Shown one piece after another: positions 17,501 through 25,446 of a stretch of 64,000 nt of DNA. A program made the translations under genes and the position numbers. Each line of letters begins with the position of its first letter. Positions within the stretch are counted from its first letter, which is position 1. The stretch covers positions 62,001 to 126,000 of the forward strand of contig JBBQZZ010000009.1 of the NCBI GenBank assembly GCA_038207265.1, in the 5' to 3' direction. Source of the stretch: JACMLD01 sp038207265. Its GTDB lineage: Bacteria; Bacteroidota; Bacteroidia; Chitinophagales; Chitinophagaceae. The notes under the pieces were generated by a model. That model searched no databases, had not been told where the DNA came from, and saw only the letters and a list, made by a program, of their open reading frames with translations.

Positions 17501-19457
17501 TGATTTATGTGTAACCTTTTTATCCGGCACACCTATATCCAACAGTCTTACTGAAATGTATCTTCTATTTAAATACCTGCGTCCAAAAGAAATGGAGCGG
17601 CAACACATTGAGAACTTTGATGCCTGGGCGGCAGTATTTGCAAGAAAGACAACAGACTTTGAGTTTTCGGTTACCAATGAAATAATTGCAAAAGAACGTT
17701 TCCGGCATTTTATAAAAGTGCCTGAATTGGCTTTATTCTATAACGAAATCACCGATTATAAAACAGCCAAGCATATCAAATTAGATAAGCCAGAATTAGA
17801 TGAACAATTGGTAAATATTCCTCCAACACCTGATCAGCAGGAATTCATTAAAAAGCTGATGGCATTTGCTAAGACCGGTGATGGTCAATTAATCGGCAGG
17901 CAACCATTATCAAAAGAAGAAGATAAAGGCAGAATGCTGATTGCAACAAACTATGCTAAAAAGATGGCGGCTGATATGAGGCTTATTAATCCGCTTATTT
18001 ATGAAGATCATCCCAATCATAAAGTAAATGTCTGCGCAAGAAATGTAGCGCAATTATACAAATTAAGTAATGAGCAAAAGGGAACGCAGATTATTTTCAG
18101 CGATATTGGCACACCAAAGCAGGATGCCTTTAACATATACGATGCTTTAAAGGATAAATTAATAAACGACTTTTCAATACCTGCTCATCATATCACTTTT
18201 ATTCACGATTGGACAGACAGGCAAAAGCCGGATTTGTTCCGTAAAATGAATAATGGTGAGATAAGAATATTACTTGGTAGTACCGAAAAAGCAGGCACCG
18301 GCTTAAATGTTCAGAGAAATGTTGTTCGAATGCACCATTTAGATATTCCCTGGAAACCATCAGAACTGGAACAACGCAATGGCCGCGGTGCAAGGCAGGG
18401 TAATATTTTGGCAAAAGAAGCTTATGGTAACAAAGTAAAGAATTACATCTATGCCGTTGAGCAATCTCTGGACAATTATAAATTCAATCTTTTAAAGAAT
18501 AAACAAACCTTTATCAGTCAGATGAAAAATTGTGAGCTGAATGTAAGAACGTTGGATGAAGGTTCAATTGATGAAAAAAGCGGCATGAATTTTTCGGAAT
18601 ATATCGCTATCCTTTCCGGCGATACAACATTGCTCGAAAAATCCAAAATGGAAAAGAAGATAGCTGTATTGGAAAGCCTGAGAAATGCTCACAATAAAGA
18701 AATAATAAAGTCAAGGTTTCAATTGGAGAATTTACATGGGGATAAAGAAAAAACATCGCTAACCCTTAGTAAACTAACGCTGGACGCAAGCAGTTATAAA
18801 AGCCAGTTGCAATATGATAAAGATGGAACAAAACTTAACCCCATACAATTGGATAGTTTCAACTCTGCTGATGCTGAAGCAACCGGTATTTACCTTATCA
18901 AACAATCTTTTAACTGGAAACCTAGCTTTAGTGAAGACGGCCCATTGAAAATAGGCAGCCTGTATGATTTTGATTTATATATCCGCAGGCAGAAAGAAAC
19001 TTATGAAGACAAAGGCATGTTTGAATATCGTTATCAGAATATTTTTTATGCTGAAGGCAAAGAGTCAGGTATAAAATATTCATGGAACCAGGGGCATATC
19101 AATATTGATAACCCAAAGATTGCCGCCCGGTATTTTTTAAATGCCATAGACCGGGTAGATAATCTGAAAGAAAAATATCAGAAGAACCTGCAGGAAATAG
19201 AACGAAACGTTCCAATGCTTCAACAGTTGGTTGCAAAACCGTTTGAAAAGGAAAATGAACTGGCTCAATTAAAAAAAGATGCTTCAAAATTGGAACGGGA
19301 AATTTCCATTAAAATTCAGGAGAACCAGATGAAGCAGCAAAACGTGCCGAATGAGACTAATCTTATCGAAAAAGAAACCCCTGGAAAACATGCAGGCAAA
19401 TCGTTGTTGCCAAAAAAGGAGACTGAGAACAAAAAAGCAAAAGGAATAAGAATTTAG
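14547..19457 (+). CDS. giant DarB-like protein: methylase C-terminal part plus SF2 helicase
   Basis: 1636 residues if translation restarts at ATG 14547 (a GGAAAG lies a few bases upstream). The first residues carry methylase motif IV, SNIPFGNF, then a segment like HNYFFAKGLDKIKEGGLLAYI that is typical of the large methylase-helicases of phages and conjugative elements. The superfamily 2 helicase follows: motif I HEVGLGKT at about 772-779, Walker B FIDESHKFKN, motif III SGTPISNS, and motif VI with EKAGTGLNVQ and ELEQRNGRGARQGN. A coiled-coil-rich C-terminal region ends in a basic tail, GKSLLPKKETENKKAKGIRI. The best known relative by design is DarB of phage P1, an antirestriction protein delivered with DNA. 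The N-terminal methylase part is cut off by an upstream in-frame stop. The domain call is firm; the antirestriction role is inferred. Confidence 0.8.
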   Translation: MIVSNIPFGNFPVLDAAFKDESLTGKIHNYFFAKGLDKIKEGGLLAYIATNSFLNSPSNQMAREYLFNHADFISLNVMPDNLMKDTGNTEAPSHLLIAQKNMSKTSLFEKEQLLISTIELENEYGKYNNNQYISLHPEIVIGDRIQAGKNQYGKATQTVWQNADINSITVQLTETITDGIKNNFNKEAFAKTIAPESVGTGKMLTYLPMPENKADNSVVQLGLFDIVPAASINRAASYINPLDATVVDRKTARIANIIKTADKPDHEVLLLIVAKSIAFKQYHYKLYSNVEEIQFSANWMTASAIHRELTGLPKLLQQFNHQFHNEGEGVFHIAFNNKGGQFAEIKDLNPYHKEGTLVIHDNRIGFVSYITSENEKPVFLPSLYEKKDIGFYQQYTTVRDEYLMLADKEASENIEYPELRKQLNESYDTLIEGYGILNSTTNRQRILKDEAFGFVVMASLERKEGEQYFKADILTQSLIQKQQAFRTDKPVEALAKSLNDKGLVDIEFIAAATDSTHADTIQALGNHIYLNPANSEWETADLLLSGNVVIKLGVAKAAIEKVPADVQLQRSLEALEKIQPEKIPFELLDFNLGERWIPDDYYNRFASNLFELNTTVNYFQSLDTFKVKTDSSNAKTNQEYAVTTKSGKISYGHTLLEHALENTTPFYTYEIDSGDRTIRVPDNDAIQLAHQKIESIRNNFNDWLKDLPNSDKKELETLYNDTFNCYVLREYDGSHLQFPGLDRKRLGIEDLYSSQKNSAWRIIQNRGALIDHEVGLGKTLTMIVAAHEMKRLGIVNKPMILALKANVNQIRDTYRKAYPNAKLLAPGENDFTPTKRIRLSHEIKNNNWDCIILTHDQFGKIPQSHEIQREIFQKELDNVEKDLYTLKDIGGEISRRMLKGLEIRKSNLGIKLQGIRKDIEEKKDAGISFKDLGIDHLFIDESHKFKNLTFTTRHDRVAGLGNIEGSQKALNMLFAVRTLQDKFDSDLCVTFLSGTPISNSLTEMYLLFKYLRPKEMERQHIENFDAWAAVFARKTTDFEFSVTNEIIAKERFRHFIKVPELALFYNEITDYKTAKHIKLDKPELDEQLVNIPPTPDQQEFIKKLMAFAKTGDGQLIGRQPLSKEEDKGRMLIATNYAKKMAADMRLINPLIYEDHPNHKVNVCARNVAQLYKLSNEQKGTQIIFSDIGTPKQDAFNIYDALKDKLINDFSIPAHHITFIHDWTDRQKPDLFRKMNNGEIRILLGSTEKAGTGLNVQRNVVRMHHLDIPWKPSELEQRNGRGARQGNILAKEAYGNKVKNYIYAVEQSLDNYKFNLLKNKQTFISQMKNCELNVRTLDEGSIDEKSGMNFSEYIAILSGDTTLLEKSKMEKKIAVLESLRNAHNKEIIKSRFQLENLHGDKEKTSLTLSKLTLDASSYKSQLQYDKDGTKLNPIQLDSFNSADAEATGIYLIKQSFNWKPSFSEDGPLKIGSLYDFDLYIRRQKETYEDKGMFEYRYQNIFYAEGKESGIKYSWNQGHINIDNPKIAARYFLNAIDRVDNLKEKYQKNLQEIERNVPMLQQLVAKPFEKENELAQLKKDASKLEREISIKIQENQMKQQNVPNETNLIEKETPGKHAGKSLLPKKETENKKAKGIRI

Positions 19458-19559
19458 CCAGGTGTGCAATACGTAAACTGGCAATGGCTCCAATATCTGG
19501 TGGATGCAGTGAAATTCGCTGCTTTTTATGCCTGATTCTAAACCTATACTATTAAGTTC

Positions 19560-19587
19560 TTTGAAAAAATGGAAAATCGTACCTTTA
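19560..19587 (+). promoter_or_regulatory. promoter-like sequence pointing out of the element
   Basis: TTTG at 19560-19563, 16 bases, then TACCTTTA at 19580-19587. This is close to the Bacteroidetes vegetative promoter (TTTG, about 19 bases, TAnnTTTG) with a short spacer and the final G replaced by A. It points toward the tRNA-Asp gene and away from the transfer genes, and no gene follows it on this strand before 20059. Confidence 0.35.
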
Positions 19588-19684
19588 TAGGGTCAATTGT
19601 CAGGTAGAATAAAGTCAAGTAAGACAAGGTAAGATTTGGGTCGCTTTTGGGTTTTTATAGAATAAAAAATAGAATAAAAAAAGC

Positions 19685-19709
19685 AAAACCCGCGACCAGC
19701 GCGGGTTTT
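19685..19709 (-). terminator. rho-independent terminator of tRNA-Asp
   Basis: Perfect 10-base stem, AAAACCCGCG at 19685-19694 and CGCGGGTTTT at 19700-19709, loop ACCAG. Read on the minus strand it lies 13 bases beyond the tRNA 3' end and is followed by GCTTTTTTTA, a good U-tract. Confidence 0.85.
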
Positions 19710-19722
19710 AGAGGAAATAGTG

Positions 19723-19796
19723 CGGACCGGACGGGACTCGAACCCGCGACCTCCGCCGTGACAGGGCGGCATTCTAACCAACTGAACTACCGATCC
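19723..19796 (-). tRNA. tRNA-Asp (anticodon GTC)
   Basis: The minus strand folds as a standard cloverleaf: acceptor stem GGATCGG (5' end at 19796) pairing with CCGGTCC, anticodon loop CTGTCAC giving GTC, T-arm GGGTTCGAGTCCC, discriminator G at 19723. CCA is not encoded. It has its own promoter at 19867-19896 and a terminator just beyond. Its 3' end faces the conjugative element. Confidence 0.95.
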
Positions 19797-19866
19797 AACT
19801 AGATTATCTAAGAACTAATATCCAACAACATCTTCGAAGCCTGTATATCGCCTGTTTTCAGGACGG

Positions 19867-19896
19867 CAAAGATAGAAGTTTTGACCTTTTATCAAA
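19867..19896 (-). promoter_or_regulatory. promoter of tRNA-Asp
   Basis: On the minus strand TTTG (plus 19893-19896) is followed after 18 bases by TATCTTTG (plus 19867-19874), matching the Bacteroidetes sigma factor consensus. The tRNA 5' end is about 70 bases downstream. Confidence 0.65.
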
Positions 19897-20031
19897 AAAA
19901 GATTTTGCATTCATTTGATAATTCTTCTCCACTGTATTTTATTCTTCAAATGCCGTAAAGCAATGCTTTACCTGTATGATTGTTTTCCCCATTTGTACAC
20001 AAACCGTTAGGCCTTATAGACTCGTGAATCC

Positions 20032-20039
20032 TATCTTTG
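20032..20039 (+). promoter_or_regulatory. -7 promoter element of the oxidoreductase/sugar transferase pair
   Basis: TATCTTTG lies 19 bases before ATG 20059 and fits the TAnnTTTG element. No clear TTG is present at the usual distance upstream, so the promoter may be weak or need an activator. Confidence 0.5.
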
Positions 20040-20058
20040 ACCGATTAAATTCAACTGT

Positions 20059-21033
20059 ATGCTTAAGCTGGGCGTTTTTGGCGTTGGTCACCTGGGAAAA
20101 TTTCACCTGAACAACTGGAAAGAAATATCCGGTGTTGAACTGGTGGGCTTTTATGACCCCGATGATGTGGCTGCCCAGGAAGTAAGTGAGAAATATCAAT
20201 TGCCCCGTTTCCTGGATCCGGAACGGCTGATGGATGCCTGCGATGCCATTGATGTAGTTGCACCTACCCATTTTCATTTCGCACTATGTGAGAAAGCCAT
20301 TAAAAAAGGAAAGCACGTATTTGTTGAAAAACCGTTGGCCAATACCATGGAGGAAGCCCGGGCACTGGTAAAACTGGTGAAAGAAAGCAATGTAAAAATG
20401 CAGGTAGGTCATGTTGAACGATTCAATCCCGCCTACCTCGCCACCCATGAATTGCAGATGAATCCCATGTTCATTGAAGTGCACCGGTTGGCGCAATTCA
20501 ATCCGCGCGGAACGGAAGTGAGCGTGATACTCGATTTAATGATCCACGACATTGACATCATTCTCAATTTGGTGAAAAGTGAAGTAAAATCAATTTCTGC
20601 CAGCGGTGTTGCCGTAATGACCGATACTCCGGATATTGCCAATGTACGCATCGAATTCAACAATGGCTGTGTAGTAAACCTTACCAGTAGCCGCATTTCC
20701 ATGAAACGCATGCGAAAAATGCGTTTGTTTCAGAAAGACGCCTATATAGGTATTGATTTTTTAAATAAAAAAACTGAGATCATAAAATTGAAAGGGCAAC
20801 AGGATTTGGAAGCATTCACGTTCGACCTGGATACCCCGCATGGCAAACGAACCATTGCCATACTAAACCCCGTGATACCAGAAGTCAACGCCATAAAAAT
20901 GGAACTGGAAAAATTTCGTGATGCCATCGAAAATAATACACGTACCATTGTAAGTGAAGTTGATGGTTACAGGGCCATGGATATTGCACACCAGATCCTC
21001 AATAAAATAAAGAACGCTTCTATTAATACCTGA
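20059..21033 (+). CDS. Gfo/Idh/MocA family NAD(P)-dependent oxidoreductase
   Basis: Protein of 324 residues. The N-terminus is a Rossmann strand-turn-helix (LKLGVFGVGHLGKFH), followed by the family's HVFVEKPLA motif (about residues 91-99), where the lysine of EKP is catalytic, and GHVERFNPAYL soon after. The C-terminal half is the usual substrate-binding sheet domain. Such enzymes oxidise or reduce sugar nucleotides or related polyols in the cytoplasm, and the exact substrate is not readable from sequence. The sugar transferase follows after 8 bases, so a role in making a nucleotide sugar for a surface glycan is likely. Confidence 0.88.
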   Translation: MLKLGVFGVGHLGKFHLNNWKEISGVELVGFYDPDDVAAQEVSEKYQLPRFLDPERLMDACDAIDVVAPTHFHFALCEKAIKKGKHVFVEKPLANTMEEARALVKLVKESNVKMQVGHVERFNPAYLATHELQMNPMFIEVHRLAQFNPRGTEVSVILDLMIHDIDIILNLVKSEVKSISASGVAVMTDTPDIANVRIEFNNGCVVNLTSSRISMKRMRKMRLFQKDAYIGIDFLNKKTEIIKLKGQQDLEAFTFDLDTPHGKRTIAILNPVIPEVNAIKMELEKFRDAIENNTRTIVSEVDGYRAMDIAHQILNKIKNASINT

Positions 21034-21041
21034 GAATTTTT

Positions 21042-22451
21042 ATGCCTTCTGAAAAAAAAATCCATATTGCCTGGTATGCATTCAGTGATTACCTGGCCGC
21101 AGCCATTGCATGGATTTTATTTACAGTGGTGCGCAAAGAACTCTTACGTGAACCTTTCTATAACGGTAATCACCTTGATCTGAACAGCCGGTTCATCATG
21201 GGCGTGGTATTGCTTCCGTTTCTCTGGCTTATTTTTTATTTTATGATGGGAACTTATGTCTCCATGTATAAAAAATCAAGACTCAGTGAGATCTTCAATA
21301 CTTTTTTCACTACGCTGGTTGGATGTACCGTGGTTTTTTTTATTATTATATTGAACGATAACGATCATACAATTCATTATTACTATCTTGTTTTTGCCAG
21401 CTTCGTGACACTACAGTTTTTTTTAACCGTTGGCGGAAGATGGATATTACTCAATATTGCAAAAAAACAATTGCTGTCTGGCAAAGTAAAATTCAATGCT
21501 ATCCTTGCAGGTGACAATCATACTGCCTTGCGTTTGTTTAATGCTACCCAGGAACAATTAAAAAAATCAGGAATTTATTATGCAGGATTTGTGAGTGATA
21601 TTCAAAACGGCCTCGCTGCCCGTTTACCTTACCTGGGCGCGATGAAGGAACTGGAAACCGTCATCGACCATAACAAAATTTCGCTGGTAGTGGTAGCATT
21701 TGAATATGCTGCTCAAAAAGAAGTAGAATCCATCATCAACCGGCTCAGCGAAAAAGAAGTAGAAATTAAAATCGTTCCCAGCACATTGGACATATTAACC
21801 GGATCTGTAAAAACAGAAAATGTTTATGGACCCGTATTGGCAAACATCAATACCGGGCTGATACCACAATGGCAACAAAATATCAAACGCCTCCTGGACA
21901 TATTGGTGCCGGTAATTAGTTTTATCATGCTGTCTCCTTTTCTTTTGTACATTATATTGCGGGTTCGCTTTTCGTCTAAGGGACCGATACTGATCTCGCA
22001 GGAACGGATCGGTTATAAAGGCAAACCGTTTTTCATTCATAAATTCCGTTCTATGTATACAGATGCGGAAAAAGATGGACCGGCTTTGTCATCTCCCAAT
22101 GATCCACGCATTACGCCATGGGGACGCGTGATGAGAAAATGGCGGTTGGATGAATTGCCCCAGTTATGGAACGTACTCATTGGTGAAATGAGTCTTGTAG
22201 GACCCCGCGCAGAAAGGGCTTATTTCATTCAACAGATTTCATTGCAATCCTCCAATTTTAAATACCTGCTAAAAACCAGGCCCGGGCTCACTTCCTGGGG
22301 TATGGTACAATTCGGTTATGCAGCCAGCGTAGAGGAGATGATTGAACGCATGCAATATGATTTGATTTATATGGAAAATATTTCACTGGCACTTGATTTT
22401 AAAATCCTGCTTCACACTTTCAGAATTATACTGATGGGCAAAGGAATGTAA
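21042..22451 (+). CDS. polyprenyl-phosphate sugar-1-phosphate transferase (exopolysaccharide initiating)
   Basis: Protein of 469 residues. Four membrane helices occupy about residues 10-150, then comes a soluble CoA-binding-like domain (FNAILAGDNHTALRLF), then a fifth helix around 285-307, and finally the catalytic bacterial sugar transferase domain with KFRSMYTDAEKDGP, RKWRLDELPQLWNVL and GEMSLVGPRAER. This is the WcaJ-type layout. The enzyme moves a sugar 1-phosphate from its nucleotide onto undecaprenyl phosphate at the inner membrane, the first step of O-antigen or exopolysaccharide assembly. It probably forms an operon with the oxidoreductase before it. The sugar cannot be named. Confidence 0.88.
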   Translation: MPSEKKIHIAWYAFSDYLAAAIAWILFTVVRKELLREPFYNGNHLDLNSRFIMGVVLLPFLWLIFYFMMGTYVSMYKKSRLSEIFNTFFTTLVGCTVVFFIIILNDNDHTIHYYYLVFASFVTLQFFLTVGGRWILLNIAKKQLLSGKVKFNAILAGDNHTALRLFNATQEQLKKSGIYYAGFVSDIQNGLAARLPYLGAMKELETVIDHNKISLVVVAFEYAAQKEVESIINRLSEKEVEIKIVPSTLDILTGSVKTENVYGPVLANINTGLIPQWQQNIKRLLDILVPVISFIMLSPFLLYIILRVRFSSKGPILISQERIGYKGKPFFIHKFRSMYTDAEKDGPALSSPNDPRITPWGRVMRKWRLDELPQLWNVLIGEMSLVGPRAERAYFIQQISLQSSNFKYLLKTRPGLTSWGMVQFGYAASVEEMIERMQYDLIYMENISLALDFKILLHTFRIILMGKGM

Positions 22452-22582
22452 TGTTTTTGAACCCGGCAGTAAACCACTCTTCAGCATACTCCCGCAAAAA
22501 TATGTAGAGCTGCACTCATCAGCATTTATCCTTCATTCATCAATTCAGCTATTTCAACTATTTTTGACAAAACACAAGATCC

Positions 22583-25432
22583 TTGGTAAAATCAATCCTG
22601 ACTGTCTTCCTTATTGCTTTTTATTCAGCAACTGGCCTGGCACAATACTGGCAGCAACAGGTCAATTACGTAATAGATGTGACACTGGATGATGTTGAAC
22701 ACAGTATCAATGGTTACGAAAAAATTGAATACATCAATAAATCCCCCGATACGCTTCATTTTATCTGGTTTCACTTATGGCCCAATGCATATAAGAATGA
22801 TAAGACTGCGTTCAGTGACCAATTGTTGACTAATGACAGAACCGATTTCTATTTCAGCAACAGGGAGCAAAGAGGTTATATAAACAGGTTGGATTTTAAA
22901 ATAAATGGCAGCACTGCACAAACAGAAGACCATCCGCAATACATCGATATTATTAAAGTTGTATTACCAGCAGCACTGGCGCCCGGTGCCCGCATCATTG
23001 TTACCACTCCTTTTCATGTACAACTACCGGATAATTTTTCACGCGGAGGTCACAGCGGACAGTCTTACCAAATCACACAGTGGTATCCAAAACCCGCAGT
23101 CTATGATCACAAGGGATGGCACCCCATGCCTTACCTGGACCAGGGTGAATATTACAGTGAGTTTGGTGACTATGATGTGCGTATTACTGTGCCGGAAAAT
23201 TATGTAGTTGCTGCCACGGGGGAACTACAAAACGAATCTGAAAAAGAATGGTTGAAAACAAGAACAACCTACAACTGGAAACCCATCATTAAAAAAATAA
23301 ATACAAAAAAAGGTTCGGCAGGTTTTGTAAAGAAAATGGTGCAACAATTCCCGGCTTCTTCTTCTGCAATAAAAGAACTGAATTTCAAACAAACCAACGT
23401 TCATGACTTTGCCTGGTTTGCTGACAAGCGCTATATAGTAAAACAGGATACTATGCTGTTAAGTTCCGGAAAAGCGGTTACTGCATACAGTTATTATTTA
23501 CCTGCCAGCAAGAAAACATGGAAAAACAGCATTGACTTTATTAAGAATGCTATCCGCTATCGCTCCGCGGTGATGGGCGATTATCCTTTCAGCACCGTTA
23601 GCGCGGTAGATGCAAAAATGGGCGTTGATGGCGGAATGGAATATCCTACCATAACCTGTATATCGCAAAACGGCACTGAAGAAGAACTGGAATCCACTAT
23701 TGAACATGAAGTGGGACATAACTGGTTACAGGGAATACTTGCCAGCAATGAAAGAGACTATCCCTGGATGGATGAAGGTATAAACAGTTACTATGATCGT
23801 CGCTATGACAAGTTGAAAAATAATGAAGTAAAGAGGTCATCAAAGAAATCAATGCATCTACAAATGCCTGATTTTTTTGAGCCGCTCCTACTTCAGTCAG
23901 TCATTGCTGTAAAGAAAGATCAACCCATTAACACCCGTTCCGCTGACTTCACAGAAAATAATTATAGCTTGGTGGCGTATGAAAAAACCGCTGAATGGGT
24001 TAAATTATTGGAAAATCAATTGGGCACTGCGCTGTTCGATTCATGTATGCAGGAATATTATCGTCGCTGGCAATTTCGACACCCATACCCCGATGATTTT
24101 AAAAGGATCATAGAAGAAGTCAGCCATAAGAAACTGGATGATGTATTCAATTTACTGAGCAATAAGGGTAGCCTGGCAGCATCTCAAAAAAAAACAATCA
24201 AGCCGGTTGCATTCTTTGATCTTACCCATACTGACAAATTCAACTATATTAATATTCTTCCAGCTGCAGGGTATAACCAATATGACAAGTTCATGATAGG
24301 CGTAGCATTACACAACTACAACCTTCCGCCTCATGCATTTCAATTCCTGGTGGCTCCGTTATATGCAACTGGTAGCAAGCAATTGGTTGGTTTGGCAAGA
24401 GCGTCATATAGCTGGTATCCGGCAAATATTTTTTACAAAGCAGAAATAGGTGCTGCTGCTGCGGCGTTTTCAATGGATGCCTTTCAACCAGTTGATGAGA
24501 AAAAGATAATGATGGGTTTTAAAAAACTCGCACCCTATTTCAGGCTTACTCTTAAAGAACGCGATCCGCTAAGTAAAATAAAAAAATACATTCAATTTAA
24601 GTCATACCTTATCAGGGAAGATGTGCTCAATTTCAGAACGGTTATCAATGGGATTGATACAACTGACTTGGTGGAAAAGAAAAGCAGCAACCGCTATCTC
24701 AACCAGTTAAAATTTGTTATTGAAAACAATCGCATCTTGTATCCCTACCGGGGCGAGTTACAATTGGAACAGGCAAACGGTTTCACGCGTGCTGCATTTA
24801 CAGGTAATTACTTTTTCAATTATTCCAACCGGCAAGGTGGTATGAGCCTGCGTGTGTTTGGAGGGAAATTTTTTTATACGACTACAAAAACTTTTACCAA
24901 ACAATTTGAAACCGACCGATATCATTTTAATCTCACCGGCGCCAATGGTTACGAGGACTATACTTATAGCAATTACTTTTTAGGGCGAAATAAATTTGAA
25001 GGTGCGTCCAGCCAGCAAATAATGATGCGTGATGGGTTTTTTAAAGTGAGGACAGATCTACTTAGCAGCAAAATAGGAAAAACGGATAACTGGCTAGCCG
25101 CTATGAATCTCACAACCAACATACCAGACAAAATAAACCCACTCAGTATATTGCCATTTAAAATTCCACTAAAGATTTTTGCAGACATCGGTACGTACGC
25201 AGAAGGTTGGCAAAAGGACGCAGCTACTTCCAGGTTTTTGTTTGATGCGGGTCTCCAGCTTTCGCTTTTCCATGAAACCCTTAATATTTATTTTCCCTTA
25301 CTATACAGCAAAGAATACAAGGATTATTTTAAATCGACACTGGGAGAAAAACGCTTTTGGAAAACCGTTTCGTTCAGTATCGATATACAAAACTTTAATT
25401 TACGAAAAATCGATAAGCAACTGGATTTCTAG
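22583..25432 (+). CDS. M1 family zinc metallopeptidase, exported
   Basis: Protein of 949 residues if started at TTG 22583, which is chosen because it begins a clear signal peptide (SILTVFLIAFYSATGLAQ). The first half is a gluzincin aminopeptidase: GGMEYP (substrate N-terminus binding) and the zinc site HEVGH at residues 375-379 with the third ligand E398 in WMDEGIN, exactly HExxH-18-E. The second half, after about residue 530, is a beta-rich region of unknown fold resembling an outer-membrane barrel or large sandwich, often seen in Bacteroidetes members of this family. No T9SS tail is visible. It likely trims peptides in the periplasm or at the surface. Confidence 0.85.
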   Translation: MVKSILTVFLIAFYSATGLAQYWQQQVNYVIDVTLDDVEHSINGYEKIEYINKSPDTLHFIWFHLWPNAYKNDKTAFSDQLLTNDRTDFYFSNREQRGYINRLDFKINGSTAQTEDHPQYIDIIKVVLPAALAPGARIIVTTPFHVQLPDNFSRGGHSGQSYQITQWYPKPAVYDHKGWHPMPYLDQGEYYSEFGDYDVRITVPENYVVAATGELQNESEKEWLKTRTTYNWKPIIKKINTKKGSAGFVKKMVQQFPASSSAIKELNFKQTNVHDFAWFADKRYIVKQDTMLLSSGKAVTAYSYYLPASKKTWKNSIDFIKNAIRYRSAVMGDYPFSTVSAVDAKMGVDGGMEYPTITCISQNGTEEELESTIEHEVGHNWLQGILASNERDYPWMDEGINSYYDRRYDKLKNNEVKRSSKKSMHLQMPDFFEPLLLQSVIAVKKDQPINTRSADFTENNYSLVAYEKTAEWVKLLENQLGTALFDSCMQEYYRRWQFRHPYPDDFKRIIEEVSHKKLDDVFNLLSNKGSLAASQKKTIKPVAFFDLTHTDKFNYINILPAAGYNQYDKFMIGVALHNYNLPPHAFQFLVAPLYATGSKQLVGLARASYSWYPANIFYKAEIGAAAAAFSMDAFQPVDEKKIMMGFKKLAPYFRLTLKERDPLSKIKKYIQFKSYLIREDVLNFRTVINGIDTTDLVEKKSSNRYLNQLKFVIENNRILYPYRGELQLEQANGFTRAAFTGNYFFNYSNRQGGMSLRVFGGKFFYTTTKTFTKQFETDRYHFNLTGANGYEDYTYSNYFLGRNKFEGASSQQIMMRDGFFKVRTDLLSSKIGKTDNWLAAMNLTTNIPDKINPLSILPFKIPLKIFADIGTYAEGWQKDAATSRFLFDAGLQLSLFHETLNIYFPLLYSKEYKDYFKSTLGEKRFWKTVSFSIDIQNFNLRKIDKQLDF

Positions 25433-25446
25433 TGAGTTCAATAGAT

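Larger units (their letters stand above)
19458..19722. other. likely right-hand edge of the conjugative element (non-coding)
   Basis: No gene is seen between the helicase stop and tRNA-Asp. The stretch holds a promoter-like sequence at 19560-19587, AT-rich short repeats of the form TAGAATAAA (near 19604, 19658 and 19669), and the tRNA terminator hairpin. The 3' end of tRNA-Asp faces this region, and tRNA 3' ends are common integration sites for conjugative elements, so an attachment site may lie here or within the last bases of the tRNA. The opposite end of the element is outside the window, so no direct repeat can be checked. Confidence 0.4.
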
